From contig CACGZD010000003.1 in NCBI GenBank assembly GCA_902577425.1, positions 1 to 64,000 on the forward strand: a DNA stretch of 64,000 nucleotides, given 5' to 3'. The translations under genes were made by a program, and so were the position numbers. This stretch comes from an uncultured Alphaproteobacteria bacterium. GTDB lineage: Bacteria > Pseudomonadota > Alphaproteobacteria > HIMB59 > GCA-002718135. This document shows positions 35,528 through 46,738 of the stretch, in pieces; the stretch's first letter is position 1, and the number at the start of each line of letters is the position of its first letter. Below the pieces are notes generated by a model that saw only the letters and a program-made list of their open reading frames with translations, was not told the DNA's origin and did not search any database.

Positions 35528-38199
35528 TATGCCTCTTTTAATTCCTGAATTCTCGAAACATTGACAATTTTGTCACTTTCAGGAATTTTAAATATTGAAA
35601 CTCCTTGAGTAGATCTTCCAGCTATTCTTACTTGGTTTATATTTACTCTAATTATTTGACCTTTATCGCTTACTAAAATAATTTGATCTTTTTCGTTCAC
35701 TACAAAACAATCAACTACTTTTCCATTTTTGTTGGTAGATAATATACCAGTAATTCCCTTTCCTCCTCTATTAGATATTCTGTATTCATAAGCTGATGAT
35801 CTTTTTCCATATCCCTTTGAAGTAATTGATAATAAAAACTCTTCATTATTTAACAAATCATTATATTCAGGCTTTGATAAATTTTTTGATTTTCTATTTT
35901 CAGACGCAAATTTTAAATAATCACTTCGTATTTTCATATCTATTTCTGAATGTTTTAATATTGATTGAGAAATAACAAAATTATTATTATCCATTTTAAT
36001 TCCTCTTACTCCTGCAGAGTTTAAGCCACTAAATAATCTTAATTTTGATAAAGGAAATCTTAGACATTTGCCATTATTTGTAGATAAAAGAATATCGTCA
36101 TTATTAGATGCAATCTTTACATTTATTAATTCATCATTATCATTTAACTTAATACTTAGTTTTCCAGATTCTCGTAAATCTCTTTTTCCACTCTTTGCAA
36201 CATCTAATAAATTATTTTTTCTAATCATTCCTTTTTTTGTAGCAAAAACTACAAATAATTTTGACCATTCATTATCATTAATAGGCAAAGGTAAAAAAGT
36301 AGCTATTTTTTCATTATTAGCAAAAGGTAATAAATTAACAATTGGCTTACCACGTGCTTTCAAACTTGCTTCAGGAATATCATGGCATCTTAAGGAGTAA
36401 ACTTTACCTAAAGAAGAAAAAACTAATAGTTTATTATGAGTTGTAGCAAGATGAATTTCTTTTACAAAATCTTCTTCTCGAGTAGACATTCCAGTCTTTC
36501 CTTTGCCACCTCTTTTTTGAGCTCTATAGTTTTCTAACAATGATCTTTTAATATATCCATTATTTGAAATTGTTATGATGATATCTTCTTGTTGAATATA
36601 GTTAATATCGTCAATTTGTTCATATTCTTTATCAATAATTTCACTTCTTCTAGAAGTTGAAAATTCTTCTTTTATTTCTTTTAATTCTTTTTTTATAACT
36701 TCTAAAAGGGTTTTTCTTGAACTTAGAATATCTAAAAAACCTTTAATTTCTAAAATAATTTTTTCTAAGTCTTTTTTTATGTCTTCTCTTTCTAAACTTG
36801 TGAGACGATGTAAACGTAACTCAAGAATAGATTTTGCTTGATTTTCTGTTAATTGAAAACTGTTACCATTTATTTGACTTGTTTGATCGTCTATTAATTT
36901 AATAAAATCTATGTTCTCTTTTGACAATTTCCATTTAGTTTTAATTAACTTATTTTTTGCATCTTTTGAATCCTTAGATTTCTTAATAAGATCTATAATA
37001 TTATCTATATTATCATTAGCGACAACTAAACCAATTAAGATGTGAGCTTTATCTCTCGCTTTATTTAAATCATATACTGTTCTTTTGGTTACAATTTCCT
37101 CTCTAAAATCTATAAACGATAGCAATATATCTTTTAAATTCATTTGCTCAGGTTTGCCTTTATTAAGGGCTAGCATGTTAGAATTAAAAGTAGTTTGCAG
37201 TAATGTATGTTTATAAAGTTTATTTAATACTACATTAGTATCTACATCTTTTTTTAATTCTATCACTACTCTAACTCCATTACGATCAGACTCATCTCGA
37301 AGGTCAGATATTCCTTCAATAATATTATTTTTCACTGTTTCAGCTATTTTTTCAATTAATTTAGATTTATTAACTTGATAGGGAATTTCATTTATGATTA
37401 TTGCTTCTCTATCTTTTTTGAAATTTTCAACTGAAGTTTTTGCTCTTAATATACATGCTCCTTTTCCAGAATTAAAAGCATCTTTAATTCCTTTATTCCC
37501 AATTATTTGACACCCAGTAGGAAAATCTGGGCCAAGAATAAATTTATTCAAATCATCTATGGAAGAATCTGGATTATCAATACAAAATAAAGTAGCATCT
37601 ATTACTTCTCCTAGGTTGTGTGGAGCAATATTTGTAGCCATCCCTACAGCAATTCCAGAAGCCCCATTAACTAAAATATTAGGATATTGTGCAGGTAGAA
37701 CGCTCGGTTCTTTGGTTGTATCATCATAGTTAGGTTGAAAATTTACAGTATTTTTTTCTAAATCTGTAACAATTTTTTCAGATATCTTAGACAGTCTTGC
37801 TTCAGTATATCTCATTGCAGCAGGAGGATCTCCATCTAAAGATCCAAAATTTCCTTGCCCATCAATTAACTCTAATCTCATAGAAAAATTTTGTGCCATT
37901 CTTACCATTGAATCGTAAATTGCTGAATCTCCGTGGGGATGATATTTACCCATAACATCACCTACTATTCTTGCAGATTTTTTATAAGATTTATTATAAT
38001 TATAGCCTGATTCATTCATAGCATACAGAATGCGCCTATGAACTGGTTTTAAGCCATCTCTACAATCAGGTAAAGCCCTAGAAACAATAACGGACATCGC
38101 ATAATCTAAATACGATTTCTTCATTTCTTCCACTAATGAGATATTGGTAATTTTATCTTCTTCTAAAGAAGATTTAGACGTATCAATGTTATCAGACAA
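35527..38199 (-). CDS. gyrA: DNA gyrase subunit A
   Basis: An 890-residue type II topoisomerase subunit. The catalytic tyrosine is Y131 ([10 protein letters not shown]). The quinolone region reads [11 protein letters not shown], with the wild-type S92 and D96. The GyrA box is [10 protein letters not shown] in the C-terminal domain, which shows the six-blade beta-pinwheel repeats and separates it from ParC. It supercoils DNA with GyrB, not in this window. ssb lies upstream and coaD downstream. Confidence 0.97.
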   Translation of the reverse strand: MSDNIDTSKSSLEEDKITNISLVEEMKKSYLDYAMSVIVSRALPDCRDGLKPVHRRILYAMNESGYNYNKSYKKSARIVGDVMGKYHPHGDSAIYDSMVRMAQNFSMRLELIDGQGNFGSLDGDPPAAMRYTEARLSKISEKIVTDLEKNTVNFQPNYDDTTKEPSVLPAQYPNILVNGASGIAVGMATNIAPHNLGEVIDATLFCIDNPDSSIDDLNKFILGPDFPTGCQIIGNKGIKDAFNSGKGACILRAKTSVENFKKDREAIIINEIPYQVNKSKLIEKIAETVKNNIIEGISDLRDESDRNGVRVVIELKKDVDTNVVLNKLYKHTLLQTTFNSNMLALNKGKPEQMNLKDILLSFIDFREEIVTKRTVYDLNKARDKAHILIGLVVANDNIDNIIDLIKKSKDSKDAKNKLIKTKWKLSKENIDFIKLIDDQTSQINGNSFQLTENQAKSILELRLHRLTSLEREDIKKDLEKIILEIKGFLDILSSRKTLLEVIKKELKEIKEEFSTSRRSEIIDKEYEQIDDINYIQQEDIIITISNNGYIKRSLLENYRAQKRGGKGKTGMSTREEDFVKEIHLATTHNKLLVFSSLGKVYSLRCHDIPEASLKARGKPIVNLLPFANNEKIATFLPLPINDNEWSKLFVVFATKKGMIRKNNLLDVAKSGKRDLRESGKLSIKLNDNDELINVKIASNNDDILLSTNNGKCLRFPLSKLRLFSGLNSAGVRGIKMDNNNFVISQSILKHSEIDMKIRSDYLKFASENRKSKNLSKPEYNDLLNNEEFLLSITSKGYGKRSSAYEYRISNRGGKGITGILSTNKNGKVVDCFVVNEKDQIILVSDKGQIIRVNINQVRIAGRSTQGVSIFKIPESDKIVNVSRIQELKEA

Positions 38200-38341
38200 T
38201 ATAAAAAATCCTTATTTTCTGGTAAAAACTTTAAAATTTTATATCAAAAAAAACTATTACTAACAATAGTAATAAATCTAATTATAATGATTAAAAAACT
38301 AACTATTTCAATATCTTATAATATATAATTAATAAAAATTA

Positions 38342-38791
38342 TTAAAAAGGAATGTCTTCATCAGTAGATGAAGAATCACTTATTTCACTTTCAAAGGATT
38401 CATTAGAAGAATTTTCTATAGATTGTGAAGGGGTAGCAGAATTACCACCCAACATTGTTAAATTGCTATTATATCCTTGTAGAACTACTTCAGTAGTATA
38501 TCTGTCATTTCCATCTTTATCTTGGTATTTTCTAGTGTTAAGCTCTCCTTCTACATAAATCTTAGAACCTTTTTTAACATATTTTTCTATTACATCTACA
38601 AGCCCTTCATTAAATACAACAATATTATGCCAAGAAGTATTTTCTTTTTGTTCTTGTGTGTTTTTGTCTTTCCATCTTTTGGATGTAGCAATGGAAAATG
38701 ATGCCATTTTCTTACCAGATTGCATGGATCTTATTTCAGGATCTCTCCCAAGATTTCCTAATAGAATTACTTTATTTACACTACCAACCAT
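38342..38791 (-). CDS. ssb: single-stranded DNA-binding protein
   Basis: A 149-residue SSB. The OB-fold (about 1-110) opens with NKVILLGNLGRDPEIR and includes SWHNIVVF and a KGSKIYVEGEL stretch. A Ser/Asn/Glu-rich linker leads to the acidic tip DEDIPF, which recruits repair proteins. It is divergent from uvrA across 63 bases, the usual arrangement. Confidence 0.97.
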   Translation of the reverse strand: MVGSVNKVILLGNLGRDPEIRSMQSGKKMASFSIATSKRWKDKNTQEQKENTSWHNIVVFNEGLVDVIEKYVKKGSKIYVEGELNTRKYQDKDGNDRYTTEVVLQGYNSNLTMLGGNSATPSQSIENSSNESFESEISDSSSTDEDIPF

Positions 38792-38854
38792 AAAAAAATT
38801 TAATATATATATCTATTTATAACAAAATAATTAAATTCACTAACTATATTTTCA

Positions 38855-41659
38855 ATGAATCTGGATAAAATAATAATAAAAGGTGCAAAAGAACACAACT
38901 TAAAAAATATAAGTTTAGAAATTCCAAAAAATAAATTAGTTGTAATAACTGGTGTTAGTGGATCAGGAAAATCAACATTAGCTTTTGACACAATCTACTC
39001 TGAAGGCCAGAGAAAATATGTAGAAAGTTTATCTGCTTATGCAAGACAATTTTTACAAATGATGGATAAACCCGATGTCGAAAGTATTGATGGTTTGTCA
39101 CCAGCGATTTCAATAGAACAAAAAACTACTCAAAAAAACCCAAGAAGTACAGTCGGTACAGTAACCGAAATCTACGACTATTTAAGAGTTTTATTTGCAA
39201 GAATAGGTATTCCTTATTCCCCAACTACTGGATTGCCTATAAAATCACAATCTGTAAGTGAAATTACCGACAATATATTAAATAAAAATTTAGGTAAAAA
39301 AATATATATTCTTTCACCTATAGTTCGAGATCGTAAAGGTGAATATAAAAAAGAAATAGAAGAAATTAAAAGAAAAGGGTATCAAAGATTAAGAATTGAT
39401 AAAACAATTTATGAGATAGATGAAGCTCCAAATTTAAAAAAAAATTATAAGCATAATATTGAAGTTTTAATAGATAGGTTAAATGTTAAAGAAAATATTA
39501 AGCAAAGACTATCAGAAAGCATAGAAACAGCTTTAACATTATCAGATGGACTTATATATGTTCAAAATCTAGAAAATGATAAAATAGAAATTTATTCATC
39601 AAAATTTGCTTGTCCTGTTTCTGGATTTACTATTGAAGAAATTGAACCAAGATTGTTTTCCTTTAATGCACCTCAGGGAGCCTGTGAAGAATGTGATGGT
39701 TTAGGTATAGAAAAATATTTTGATGAAAGAAAGATTATTCCTGATGAAACAAGATCAATAAATCAAGGAGCAATTAAACCTTGGGAGACAAAAGTTTTTG
39801 GTAGGCAAAGGAAATTTTTTATAGAAACTATAAATAAAATATTAAAAAATTATAAAATATCAATAAATACAACTTGGGAAAAAATTCCATTAAAAATCAA
39901 AGATATCATTCTTAATGGGAGCCAAAAAAATGAAATAAAAAATTTAGATAATTTTGAAGGTATTATAAATTATATTGATCGTAAATATAATGAAACTGAA
40001 AGATGGTGGGTTCAATATGAATTAGAGAAATATTTATCAGAAAGAAATTGTGAAATTTGTAAAGGATTTCGTTTAAATAAAAAACCATTATCAATAAAAA
40101 TAAATAATACACATATTGGAGAAGTAACAAAAAAATCAATAAAAGAATGTCTAGATTGGTTTGAAAATTTATCAAAAAAATTAAATAAAAATCAATTAAC
40201 TATAGCAAAAACAATAATTAAAGAAATCTATGAAAGGCTTAATTTTTTAAATAAAGTTGGTTTAGATTATATTTCTTTATCAAGGGCTAGTAAAACTTTG
40301 TCTGGAGGAGAAAGTCAAAGAATTAGACTTGCTAGTCAAATAGGATCAGGATTAACTGGGGTATTATATGTTCTTGATGAACCTTCTATTGGCTTACATC
40401 AAAAAGATAATCATCAATTAATAGAAACTTTATTCAGATTAAGAGACTTAGGTAATACAGTTATAGTTGTAGAACATGATGAAGAAGCGATTAAAAATGC
40501 AGATCATATTATAGATATTGGAGTTGGTGCAGGTATTCATGGAGGAGAAATTATAGCTGAAGGATCAATACAAAATATTATTAAAAATAAAAAAAGCTTA
40601 ACTGGACAATATTTAAATAAAGAAAAAAATATAATTTTACCTAAAATAAGAAGGAAGATAAATAAAAATAAAGTGCTTAAGGTACATAAAGCTAATTTAA
40701 ATAATCTTAAAAATTTATCAGTGAACTTTCCGCTAAGTAATTTTATTTGTGTAACAGGAGTATCTGGTAGTGGAAAATCTTCATTAGTTATAGATACATT
40801 ATATCAACGACTAGATGAATACTTTAATAAGTCTTTAAACAAAGAAGAAAAAAATTTTAATATTAGTGGAATTAAAAATATAGATAAAATAATCGATATA
40901 GATCAATCTCCAATTGGCAGAACTCCTAGATCAAATCCTGCAACTTATACTGGTTGTTTTACACCTATAAGAGAATGGTACACTAGTTTAAATGAATCTC
41001 AAATAAGAGGTTATAAACCTGGTAGATTCTCATTCAATGTTAAAGGAGGAAGATGTGAATCATGTGAGGGTGATGGAGTCAAAAAAATTGAAATGCATTT
41101 CTTAGCAGATGTTTATGTTGAATGTGATGTTTGCAAAGGCAGTAGATACAATAGAGAAACATTGGAGGTAAAATATAAGGAAAAATCAATATCAGACATT
41201 TTAAACATGACTGTTGAAGAAGGGTATAAATTTTTTGATAAAATACCGGCAATAAAACAAAAACTAGCAACATTAATGAATGTAGGTTTAGATTATATAA
41301 AGATTGGACAATCAGCTACTACTTTATCTGGCGGAGAAGCTCAAAGGATAAAATTATCTAAAGAATTATCTAAAAGATCAACAGGAAAAACATTATATAT
41401 TTTAGATGAACCAACTACAGGTTTGCATTTTGAAGATGTCAATAAACTATTAAAGATTCTTCATAAATTAGTTGATGATGGTAACACAGTAATAGTAATT
41501 GAGCATAATTTAGATGTAATCAAAACTGCAGATTATATTATAGATTTAGGACCTTTAGGAGGCATTAAAGGTGGGGAAATAGTCAGCATGGGAAAACCTG
41601 AAGAGGTTGCAAAAAATAAAAAAAGCTTTACAGGTAAGTACTTAAGAAAATATGTTTAA
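38855..41659 (+). CDS. uvrA: excinuclease ABC subunit A
   Basis: A 934-residue UvrA, the damage-scanning ATPase of nucleotide excision repair. Walker A loops are GVSGSGKS at 33-40 and a second near 638. Signature motifs LSGGESQRIRLASQ and LSGGEAQRIKLSKE both occur. A zinc finger is in GACEECDGLG near 274-283 and another in GRCESCEGDG near 730-740, each with its partner cysteines further on (ECDVCKG for the second). The protein is full length. Mfd, also in this window, delivers it to stalled polymerase. Confidence 0.97.
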   Translation: MNLDKIIIKGAKEHNLKNISLEIPKNKLVVITGVSGSGKSTLAFDTIYSEGQRKYVESLSAYARQFLQMMDKPDVESIDGLSPAISIEQKTTQKNPRSTVGTVTEIYDYLRVLFARIGIPYSPTTGLPIKSQSVSEITDNILNKNLGKKIYILSPIVRDRKGEYKKEIEEIKRKGYQRLRIDKTIYEIDEAPNLKKNYKHNIEVLIDRLNVKENIKQRLSESIETALTLSDGLIYVQNLENDKIEIYSSKFACPVSGFTIEEIEPRLFSFNAPQGACEECDGLGIEKYFDERKIIPDETRSINQGAIKPWETKVFGRQRKFFIETINKILKNYKISINTTWEKIPLKIKDIILNGSQKNEIKNLDNFEGIINYIDRKYNETERWWVQYELEKYLSERNCEICKGFRLNKKPLSIKINNTHIGEVTKKSIKECLDWFENLSKKLNKNQLTIAKTIIKEIYERLNFLNKVGLDYISLSRASKTLSGGESQRIRLASQIGSGLTGVLYVLDEPSIGLHQKDNHQLIETLFRLRDLGNTVIVVEHDEEAIKNADHIIDIGVGAGIHGGEIIAEGSIQNIIKNKKSLTGQYLNKEKNIILPKIRRKINKNKVLKVHKANLNNLKNLSVNFPLSNFICVTGVSGSGKSSLVIDTLYQRLDEYFNKSLNKEEKNFNISGIKNIDKIIDIDQSPIGRTPRSNPATYTGCFTPIREWYTSLNESQIRGYKPGRFSFNVKGGRCESCEGDGVKKIEMHFLADVYVECDVCKGSRYNRETLEVKYKEKSISDILNMTVEEGYKFFDKIPAIKQKLATLMNVGLDYIKIGQSATTLSGGEAQRIKLSKELSKRSTGKTLYILDEPTTGLHFEDVNKLLKILHKLVDDGNTVIVIEHNLDVIKTADYIIDLGPLGGIKGGEIVSMGKPEEVAKNKKSFTGKYLRKYV

Positions 41660-41674
41660 TTTTTGGAGGTAAAA

Positions 41675-42286
41675 ATGGCTAGTATTTTGCAATCTCTTAA
41701 CAGAACAGTAATGGCTGGTGTTTTTTTAGCAATTGTATTTTTTATAATACTGCTAACAATTTGGCCTGGAAGTGAAAGTTGGTTTACAGATAAATATTTT
41801 TGGAGTGCTATTTTTAGATATCTACATGTATTATCAGGAGTTATGTGGATAGGTCTATTATGGTATTTTAATTTTGTACAGATACCTAATATGCCCAATA
41901 TACCAGATGAACAAAAACCTGCTATTGGAAAAGTAATTGCTCCTGCTGCTTTATTTTGGTTTAGATGGGCGGCTTTATCTACAATTATTACAGGGTTAAT
42001 AGTAGCTTATTTAAATGAATATATTCATGAAGCATTAAGTATTGGTTTTATGGGAGGAGATCCTAAAAGCATAACTATAGGCATAGGTATGTGGCTAGGT
42101 ATTATTATGGCTTATAATGTTTGGATGATCATATGGCCAAATCAAAAAAAAGCATTAGGAATTATTGAAGTTGGCGCAGATGAAAAAGCTAAATCTGCTA
42201 GAACTGCAATGCTATTTTCAAGAACTAATACTTTATTATCAATACCAATGTTACTATCAATGGTATTGGCACAAAACTTAGTTTAA
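41675..42286 (+). CDS. PuuD-like urate hydroxylase membrane domain
   Basis: A 203-residue integral membrane protein like the N-terminal domain of urate hydroxylase PuuD. Landmarks are YLHVLSGVMWIGLLWYFN near residues 50-67, WFRWAALSTIITGL near 92-105, YNVWMIIWPNQKKA near 147-160 and the final RTNTLLSIPMLLSM. About five helices. The cytochrome c domain that completes PuuD is missing. I chose the ATG at 41675 because a GGAGGT Shine-Dalgarno ends five bases before it; an upstream TTG would bury that site. It may not act on urate. Confidence 0.83.
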   Translation: MASILQSLNRTVMAGVFLAIVFFIILLTIWPGSESWFTDKYFWSAIFRYLHVLSGVMWIGLLWYFNFVQIPNMPNIPDEQKPAIGKVIAPAALFWFRWAALSTIITGLIVAYLNEYIHEALSIGFMGGDPKSITIGIGMWLGIIMAYNVWMIIWPNQKKALGIIEVGADEKAKSARTAMLFSRTNTLLSIPMLLSMVLAQNLV

Positions 42287-42287
42287 T

Positions 42288-43184
42288 TTATTCATCATCT
42301 TGCGGTCTAAACTTAAATAATAAAAGGGTTGGGACCGCAATAAATATAGATGAATATGTTCCTACAATAACACCTATAACCATAGCAAAGGCAAATGGTC
42401 TAATAACTTCACCGCCTAGAAAATATAATGAGAATAATGCAATTAAAGTTGTTAAACTTGTCATTACAGTCCTAGATAAAGTATTATTGATAGAAATATT
42501 AAAAAGTTCTTTCATATCTAATTTTTTATATTTTCTTAAATTTTCTCTAATTCTATCATACACAACAACGGAGTCATTAATACTATAACCGCATATAGTT
42601 AATATTGCAGCAATACTAGCAAGGGAAAAATCAATTTTTAAAAGAGATAAAATACCTAAAGTAAATAATACATCATGTGTTAAAGCAACCACAGCACCAA
42701 AACCAAATTGCCATTCGAATCTTAACCAAATATAAAATAAAATTGCAATTAGCGCAAAAGAGATGGCTTGAAGGCCTTTCCAAAGTAATTCTGAACTAAT
42801 AGTCGGTCCAACAAATTCAGATCTTCTAAATTCTTCAACTTTATCATTTATTAAATCTTTAACTTTATTAATTGTTTCAATACTTTCTTCATTAGAATTA
42901 TTTTGTAATCTTATAATTATAGTTTCTGAATTACCAAATTCTTGTAAAGAAACATCATTAAAATGAGGTGATAAAATACTTCTTAATTCTCCAATATCGG
43001 ATCTTTTCGTAGTTACCTCAACTAATGTTCCCCCTTTAAAATCAATTCCTAAATTTAATCCTCTAAATGATAAAAGAAACACTGAAATAACAATTAAAAA
43101 AATTGATAAATAAATAAAATAATTTTTTAATTTCATAAAATCATAATTAGAATTAGTCGGAATTATTTTATTTAAACCAAACAT
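42288..43184 (-). CDS. secF: protein translocase subunit SecF
   Basis: A 298-residue SecF that uses the proton gradient to help pull exported proteins through SecYEG. Six transmembrane helices are present. The N-terminal LNLGIDFKGGTLVEV near residue 48 and the VVVYDRIREN loop near 205-214 are family motifs. The start overlaps the secD stop as TAATG. The 3' end is one base from that of the PuuD-like gene. Confidence 0.96.
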   Translation of the reverse strand: MFGLNKIIPTNSNYDFMKLKNYFIYLSIFLIVISVFLLSFRGLNLGIDFKGGTLVEVTTKRSDIGELRSILSPHFNDVSLQEFGNSETIIIRLQNNSNEESIETINKVKDLINDKVEEFRRSEFVGPTISSELLWKGLQAISFALIAILFYIWLRFEWQFGFGAVVALTHDVLFTLGILSLLKIDFSLASIAAILTICGYSINDSVVVYDRIRENLRKYKKLDMKELFNISINNTLSRTVMTSLTTLIALFSLYFLGGEVIRPFAFAMVIGVIVGTYSSIFIAVPTLLLFKFRPQDDE

Positions 43185-44734
43185 TATAAATTAATTTCCT
43201 TTTTTTTAGAGAAAGAATACCATAAATAGACTAAAAAATTTGTAAACATAATAGCACTAAACATTGATGCAAATATTCCTAAAGATAAAGTTATTGAAAA
43301 ACCCTTAATAGGACCCGAGCCAAAAACAAATAATAGCAATGAAGCAATTAATGTAGTTATATTAGCATCTAAAATTGTAGACATAGCCTTGTCAAACCCA
43401 TTTTTAATTGCAGATAAAGTTTTTGTTTTTTTTGAAAATTCTTCTTTAATTCTTTCAAAAATTAATACATTTGCATCTACTGCAATTCCTATGGTCAATA
43501 CTATCCCTGCTATACCTGGTAGAGTTAAAGTAGCGCCAATAATACCTAATAGAGCAATTATAATGAATAAATTTATTATAAGAGATATACTAGCTAATAA
43601 ACCAAAAATCCCATAAATTAAAATCATAAATATACAAACAAAAATCATACCAATAATAGATGCAATTTTTCCTGCATCAATAGAATCAGATCCCAAAGAT
43701 GCTCCAACAGATCTTTCTTCAATTATTTCTAAAGGTGCAGGCAAAGCACCAGCTCTTAAAAGAACTGCTAAATCAGCTGCTTCCTGACTTGTAAAATTAC
43801 CTGTAATTATTCCTGAACCTCCTGTTATTGCAGAGTTAATAACTGGAGCTGTAATAACAACTCCATCTAATATCACTGCAAATCTTTTACCAACATTTTC
43901 ACTAGTAGCTTTTCCAAATTTTTGTGCACCTGTTGTATCAAATCTAAATGAAACTGCATGACCTTGTTGAGGATCAAATGATCCTTTTGCATCAATTAAA
44001 TTTTCTCCTCCTACTCTAGATTTTTTTTCTACTAAATATTTTGTACTAGGGTCATAAAAATCAGAAACAATTAATTTTCCAAATGGAGCTTTATTTGATT
44101 GTAATGATGTTTGATCTTCATCATCAACCATATGAAATGTCAATTTAGCCGTTTTGCCTAATAATTCTTTTATTCTTTCTGGATCTTTTACGCCGGGTAA
44201 TTGCAAAAGAATTCTGCTTTTTCCAGATCTTTGGATCAGAGGTTCTTTAGTTCCTGATTCATCTATTCTTTTTCTTACAATTTCTAAAGATTGTTTTAAA
44301 GCAGCCTCTCTAATAGATTTTTTAAAATTATCATTAATAATAACTTTAAGTATATTATTGCTTATAACAACATTAACATTATTATAATTTTTTATAAATT
44401 CTTTTCGTATATCTTCAAGCTTTTGAGAATTTATAAATCTAAATGATATTTGATCATCTTGAAAATTTATATCTGTTATATTTATTTGAAAGTTTCTTGA
44501 TATAAATCTTATAGAATCACTAATATTCTCTAATTCTTCTTTAAAAAGAACATCTGATTGTACTTCTAACAATAAATATGATCCACCTTGCAAATCTAAA
44601 CCTAAATTAATCTTGTTTTCTAAAAACCAATTTTCTGAATCTTCTTGATATAAAATAGAAGGGATAGAAAAAATGATTCCAGAAAATATTACAAGAAATA
44701 TTATTAATGATTTCCACAAGGGATAATTTTTCAT
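43184..44734 (-). CDS. secD: protein translocase subunit SecD
   Basis: A 516-residue SecD with an N-terminal helix, the periplasmic P1 domain (KINLGLDLQGGSYLLLEV near residues 40-57) and five C-terminal helices with GIAVDANVLIFERIKEE near 420-436. It acts with SecF in protein export. Five bases separate it from yajC, and the yajC-secD-secF order is standard. Confidence 0.97.
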   Translation of the reverse strand: MKNYPLWKSLIIFLVIFSGIIFSIPSILYQEDSENWFLENKINLGLDLQGGSYLLLEVQSDVLFKEELENISDSIRFISRNFQINITDINFQDDQISFRFINSQKLEDIRKEFIKNYNNVNVVISNNILKVIINDNFKKSIREAALKQSLEIVRKRIDESGTKEPLIQRSGKSRILLQLPGVKDPERIKELLGKTAKLTFHMVDDEDQTSLQSNKAPFGKLIVSDFYDPSTKYLVEKKSRVGGENLIDAKGSFDPQQGHAVSFRFDTTGAQKFGKATSENVGKRFAVILDGVVITAPVINSAITGGSGIITGNFTSQEAADLAVLLRAGALPAPLEIIEERSVGASLGSDSIDAGKIASIIGMIFVCIFMILIYGIFGLLASISLIINLFIIIALLGIIGATLTLPGIAGIVLTIGIAVDANVLIFERIKEEFSKKTKTLSAIKNGFDKAMSTILDANITTLIASLLLFVFGSGPIKGFSITLSLGIFASMFSAIMFTNFLVYLWYSFSKKKEINL

Positions 44735-44739
44735 CTATA

Positions 44740-45084
44740 TTATTTTTTTGTACCAAATAACCCTGAAAAAATTCCACCTTTTTTTTCAGTAGAAGTATCT
44801 GTTTTTATTTTTGGTTTTTCTTGTGTAATATATAAATCAGCTACCATACCAGGTGCAATTTTGATTTCTACTTCGTTGGAAATTTCTACATTTAATTCCC
44901 TATTATCATTAACTTTACTTATTTTACCAATGATCCCACCAGAAGTGATTATTTTATCTCCTTTTTTTAAATTATTAAGCATTTCTTTGTGTTGCTTAAC
45001 TTTTTTTTGCTGAGGTCTTATTAATAAGATATAAAACACACCAAATATTAAAATTAGTGGTAAAAAAGCTCCTAATCCTTCCAT
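44740..45084 (-). CDS. yajC: preprotein translocase subunit YajC
   Basis: A 114-residue YajC: one transmembrane helix (PLILIFGVFYILLIRPQQKK, residues 9-28) followed by a small SH3-like domain (GDKIITSGGIIGKISKV near 42-58). It joins the SecDF holotranslocon. The C-terminal tail is longer than in Escherichia coli and rich in Lys and Thr. Confidence 0.94.
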   Translation of the reverse strand: MEGLGAFLPLILIFGVFYILLIRPQQKKVKQHKEMLNNLKKGDKIITSGGIIGKISKVNDNRELNVEISNEVEIKIAPGMVADLYITQEKPKIKTDTSTEKKGGIFSGLFGTKK

Positions 45085-45165
45085 AAAAATCCTATTTTAT
45101 TTAATTTGAGGATTTTCTTATACTGTGTAAAAGAAAAATGCAATTATAGTTAAATAAAGATTAAA

Positions 45166-45972
45166 ATGGGTTTTTTTGCTAATTTATTAATAAAAAGTCA
45201 AATAGACAAATTTAATGCATTTATTTGGAATACTAATAAAAACAGTTTTGATCCTATTATTAATATAAAAACAATTAATTTAAATTTGATTATTGGAATT
45301 GAAAGACAAAAAAAAATTCTTTTAGAAAATACTGAAAATTTTGCATTAGGTAATTTTACAAATAATGCTTTACTTTGGGGTTCTAGAGGTAATGGTAAAA
45401 GTACTCTAATTAAATCTATATTCACTAAACTATCAAAAAGTTATGAAAATTTAAAATTAATTCAACTAAATAAAAATGATATTTTTGATATTGAATCAAT
45501 TTATAAAAAAATTTCTAGATATTCAGATAAGAGATTTATTATTTTTATTGATGATTTGTCATTTGAAAAAATTGATCATGAATATAAGATTATTAAATCT
45601 ACTCTAGATGGAAGTATTCAAAATCAACCTACGAATATAATTCTTTATGTAACCTCAAATAGAAGACATTTAATGCCAAGAGATATGATTGATAATGAAA
45701 AATCATCAGCTATACATACAGATGAAAGTGTTGATGAAAAAATAAGTTTAAGTGATAGATTTGGATTATGGATAGGATTTCATAATCTAGATCAAAATAT
45801 TTATTTAGATATTATAAAAAATTACTGTAAGCATTATAAAATTTCTTTTGATCAAGATATTGAAAAAAGATCTATTCAATGGTCAGTTCAAAGAGGTAAT
45901 AGAACAGGAAGAACAGCGTGGCAATTTATAATTCAATTAGCTGCAGAAAAAAATTTAAGAATTGATTTTTAA
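45166..45972 (+). CDS. DUF815 AAA+ ATPase
   Basis: A 268-residue ATPase of the DUF815 family. Walker A is WGSRGNGKST (71-80) and Walker B IIFIDDLSFE near 125. The family's LYVTSNRRHLMPR segment is near residue 165 and SLSDRFGLWIGF near 196. The C-terminal helix TGRTAWQFI is also typical. The function is unknown, though these proteins look like stand-alone loader or remodelling ATPases. It is divergent from yajC, and its last 18 bases overlap the convergent ABC permease gene. Confidence 0.9.
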   Translation: MGFFANLLIKSQIDKFNAFIWNTNKNSFDPIINIKTINLNLIIGIERQKKILLENTENFALGNFTNNALLWGSRGNGKSTLIKSIFTKLSKSYENLKLIQLNKNDIFDIESIYKKISRYSDKRFIIFIDDLSFEKIDHEYKIIKSTLDGSIQNQPTNIILYVTSNRRHLMPRDMIDNEKSSAIHTDESVDEKISLSDRFGLWIGFHNLDQNIYLDIIKNYCKHYKISFDQDIEKRSIQWSVQRGNRTGRTAWQFIIQLAAEKNLRIDF

Positions 45973-46689
45973 TTTTTTTTCTAATTTTCTTATAAAATAA
46001 GAAATAATTAAAATTAAAACAAAGTATTCTAAGACTAAAAAGGTATAAATTTCCAAAGGTCTATAAACTGTAACTACTAATTCATTAGCTTTCCTTGTTA
46101 GATCAGCTAAACCAATAATAGACACTAAAGAAGACATTTTTAAAACATAAACAAATTGATTGCCTATGGCAGGAAGAATAATTCTTATAGCTTGAGGTAG
46201 AATGATCAATCTCATTTCTTGTGATTTACTTAGACCAAGAGATTTTGCTGCATCTTTTTGTCCTAAACCGATAGATTGCAATCCAGCTCTGAAGATTTCA
46301 GCTTCAAAAGCAGCATCACTTAATGAAAGTGAAATTATACCAGCAACAAAAGCACCTATGCTAATTCCAAAAATTACTGGCAGACCATAATATACCCAAA
46401 GCAAAAGAACTAATAAAGGAACAGCTCTAAAAAACTCTATATAAGACCTATTAACTACAATTAATAATTTATTGTTACTTAAACCAGGTAATGCAATAAA
46501 AAAACCTATGATAATAGAAATAATTATAGATATTAATGAAATACTTATTGTTATTCCTAATCCACCAATTAAAAACTCAAGGTTAGTTAATCCATTTTCA
46601 AGCCTAGGATCTAAAATATACCATCCCCAATTATAATTACTAGAACAAGAAGTTAATGAAAATAATAATAAAATATAAATAAATTTCAC
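45955..46689 (-). CDS. amino-acid ABC transporter permease with N-terminal lipobox-like segment
   Basis: A 244-residue HisM-type permease with five to six membrane helices and the EAA loop (EIFRAGLQSIGLGQKDAAKSL, in pieces near residues 132-152) that contacts the ATPase. The N-terminus is unusual: LLLFSLTSCSSN (8-19) looks like a lipoprotein signal with Cys at 15. The binding-protein gene lies 50 bases upstream. No ATPase gene is adjacent. One permease may form a homodimer. Substrate probably a polar amino acid. Confidence 0.88.
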   Translation of the reverse strand: MKFIYILLLFSLTSCSSNYNWGWYILDPRLENGLTNLEFLIGGLGITISISLISIIISIIIGFFIALPGLSNNKLLIVVNRSYIEFFRAVPLLVLLLWVYYGLPVIFGISIGAFVAGIISLSLSDAAFEAEIFRAGLQSIGLGQKDAAKSLGLSKSQEMRLIILPQAIRIILPAIGNQFVYVLKMSSLVSIIGLADLTRKANELVVTVYRPLEIYTFLVLEYFVLILIISYFIRKLEKKLKINS

Positions 46690-46738
46690 TAAGTAATTAT
46701 ATTATAGAAAAAAAAAATTAGTAAAGTAAAAACAGTTA

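Noticed and set aside
38352-38558. Plus-strand open frame inside ssb
   Set aside because: It is a reverse-frame shadow of the well-supported ssb gene.
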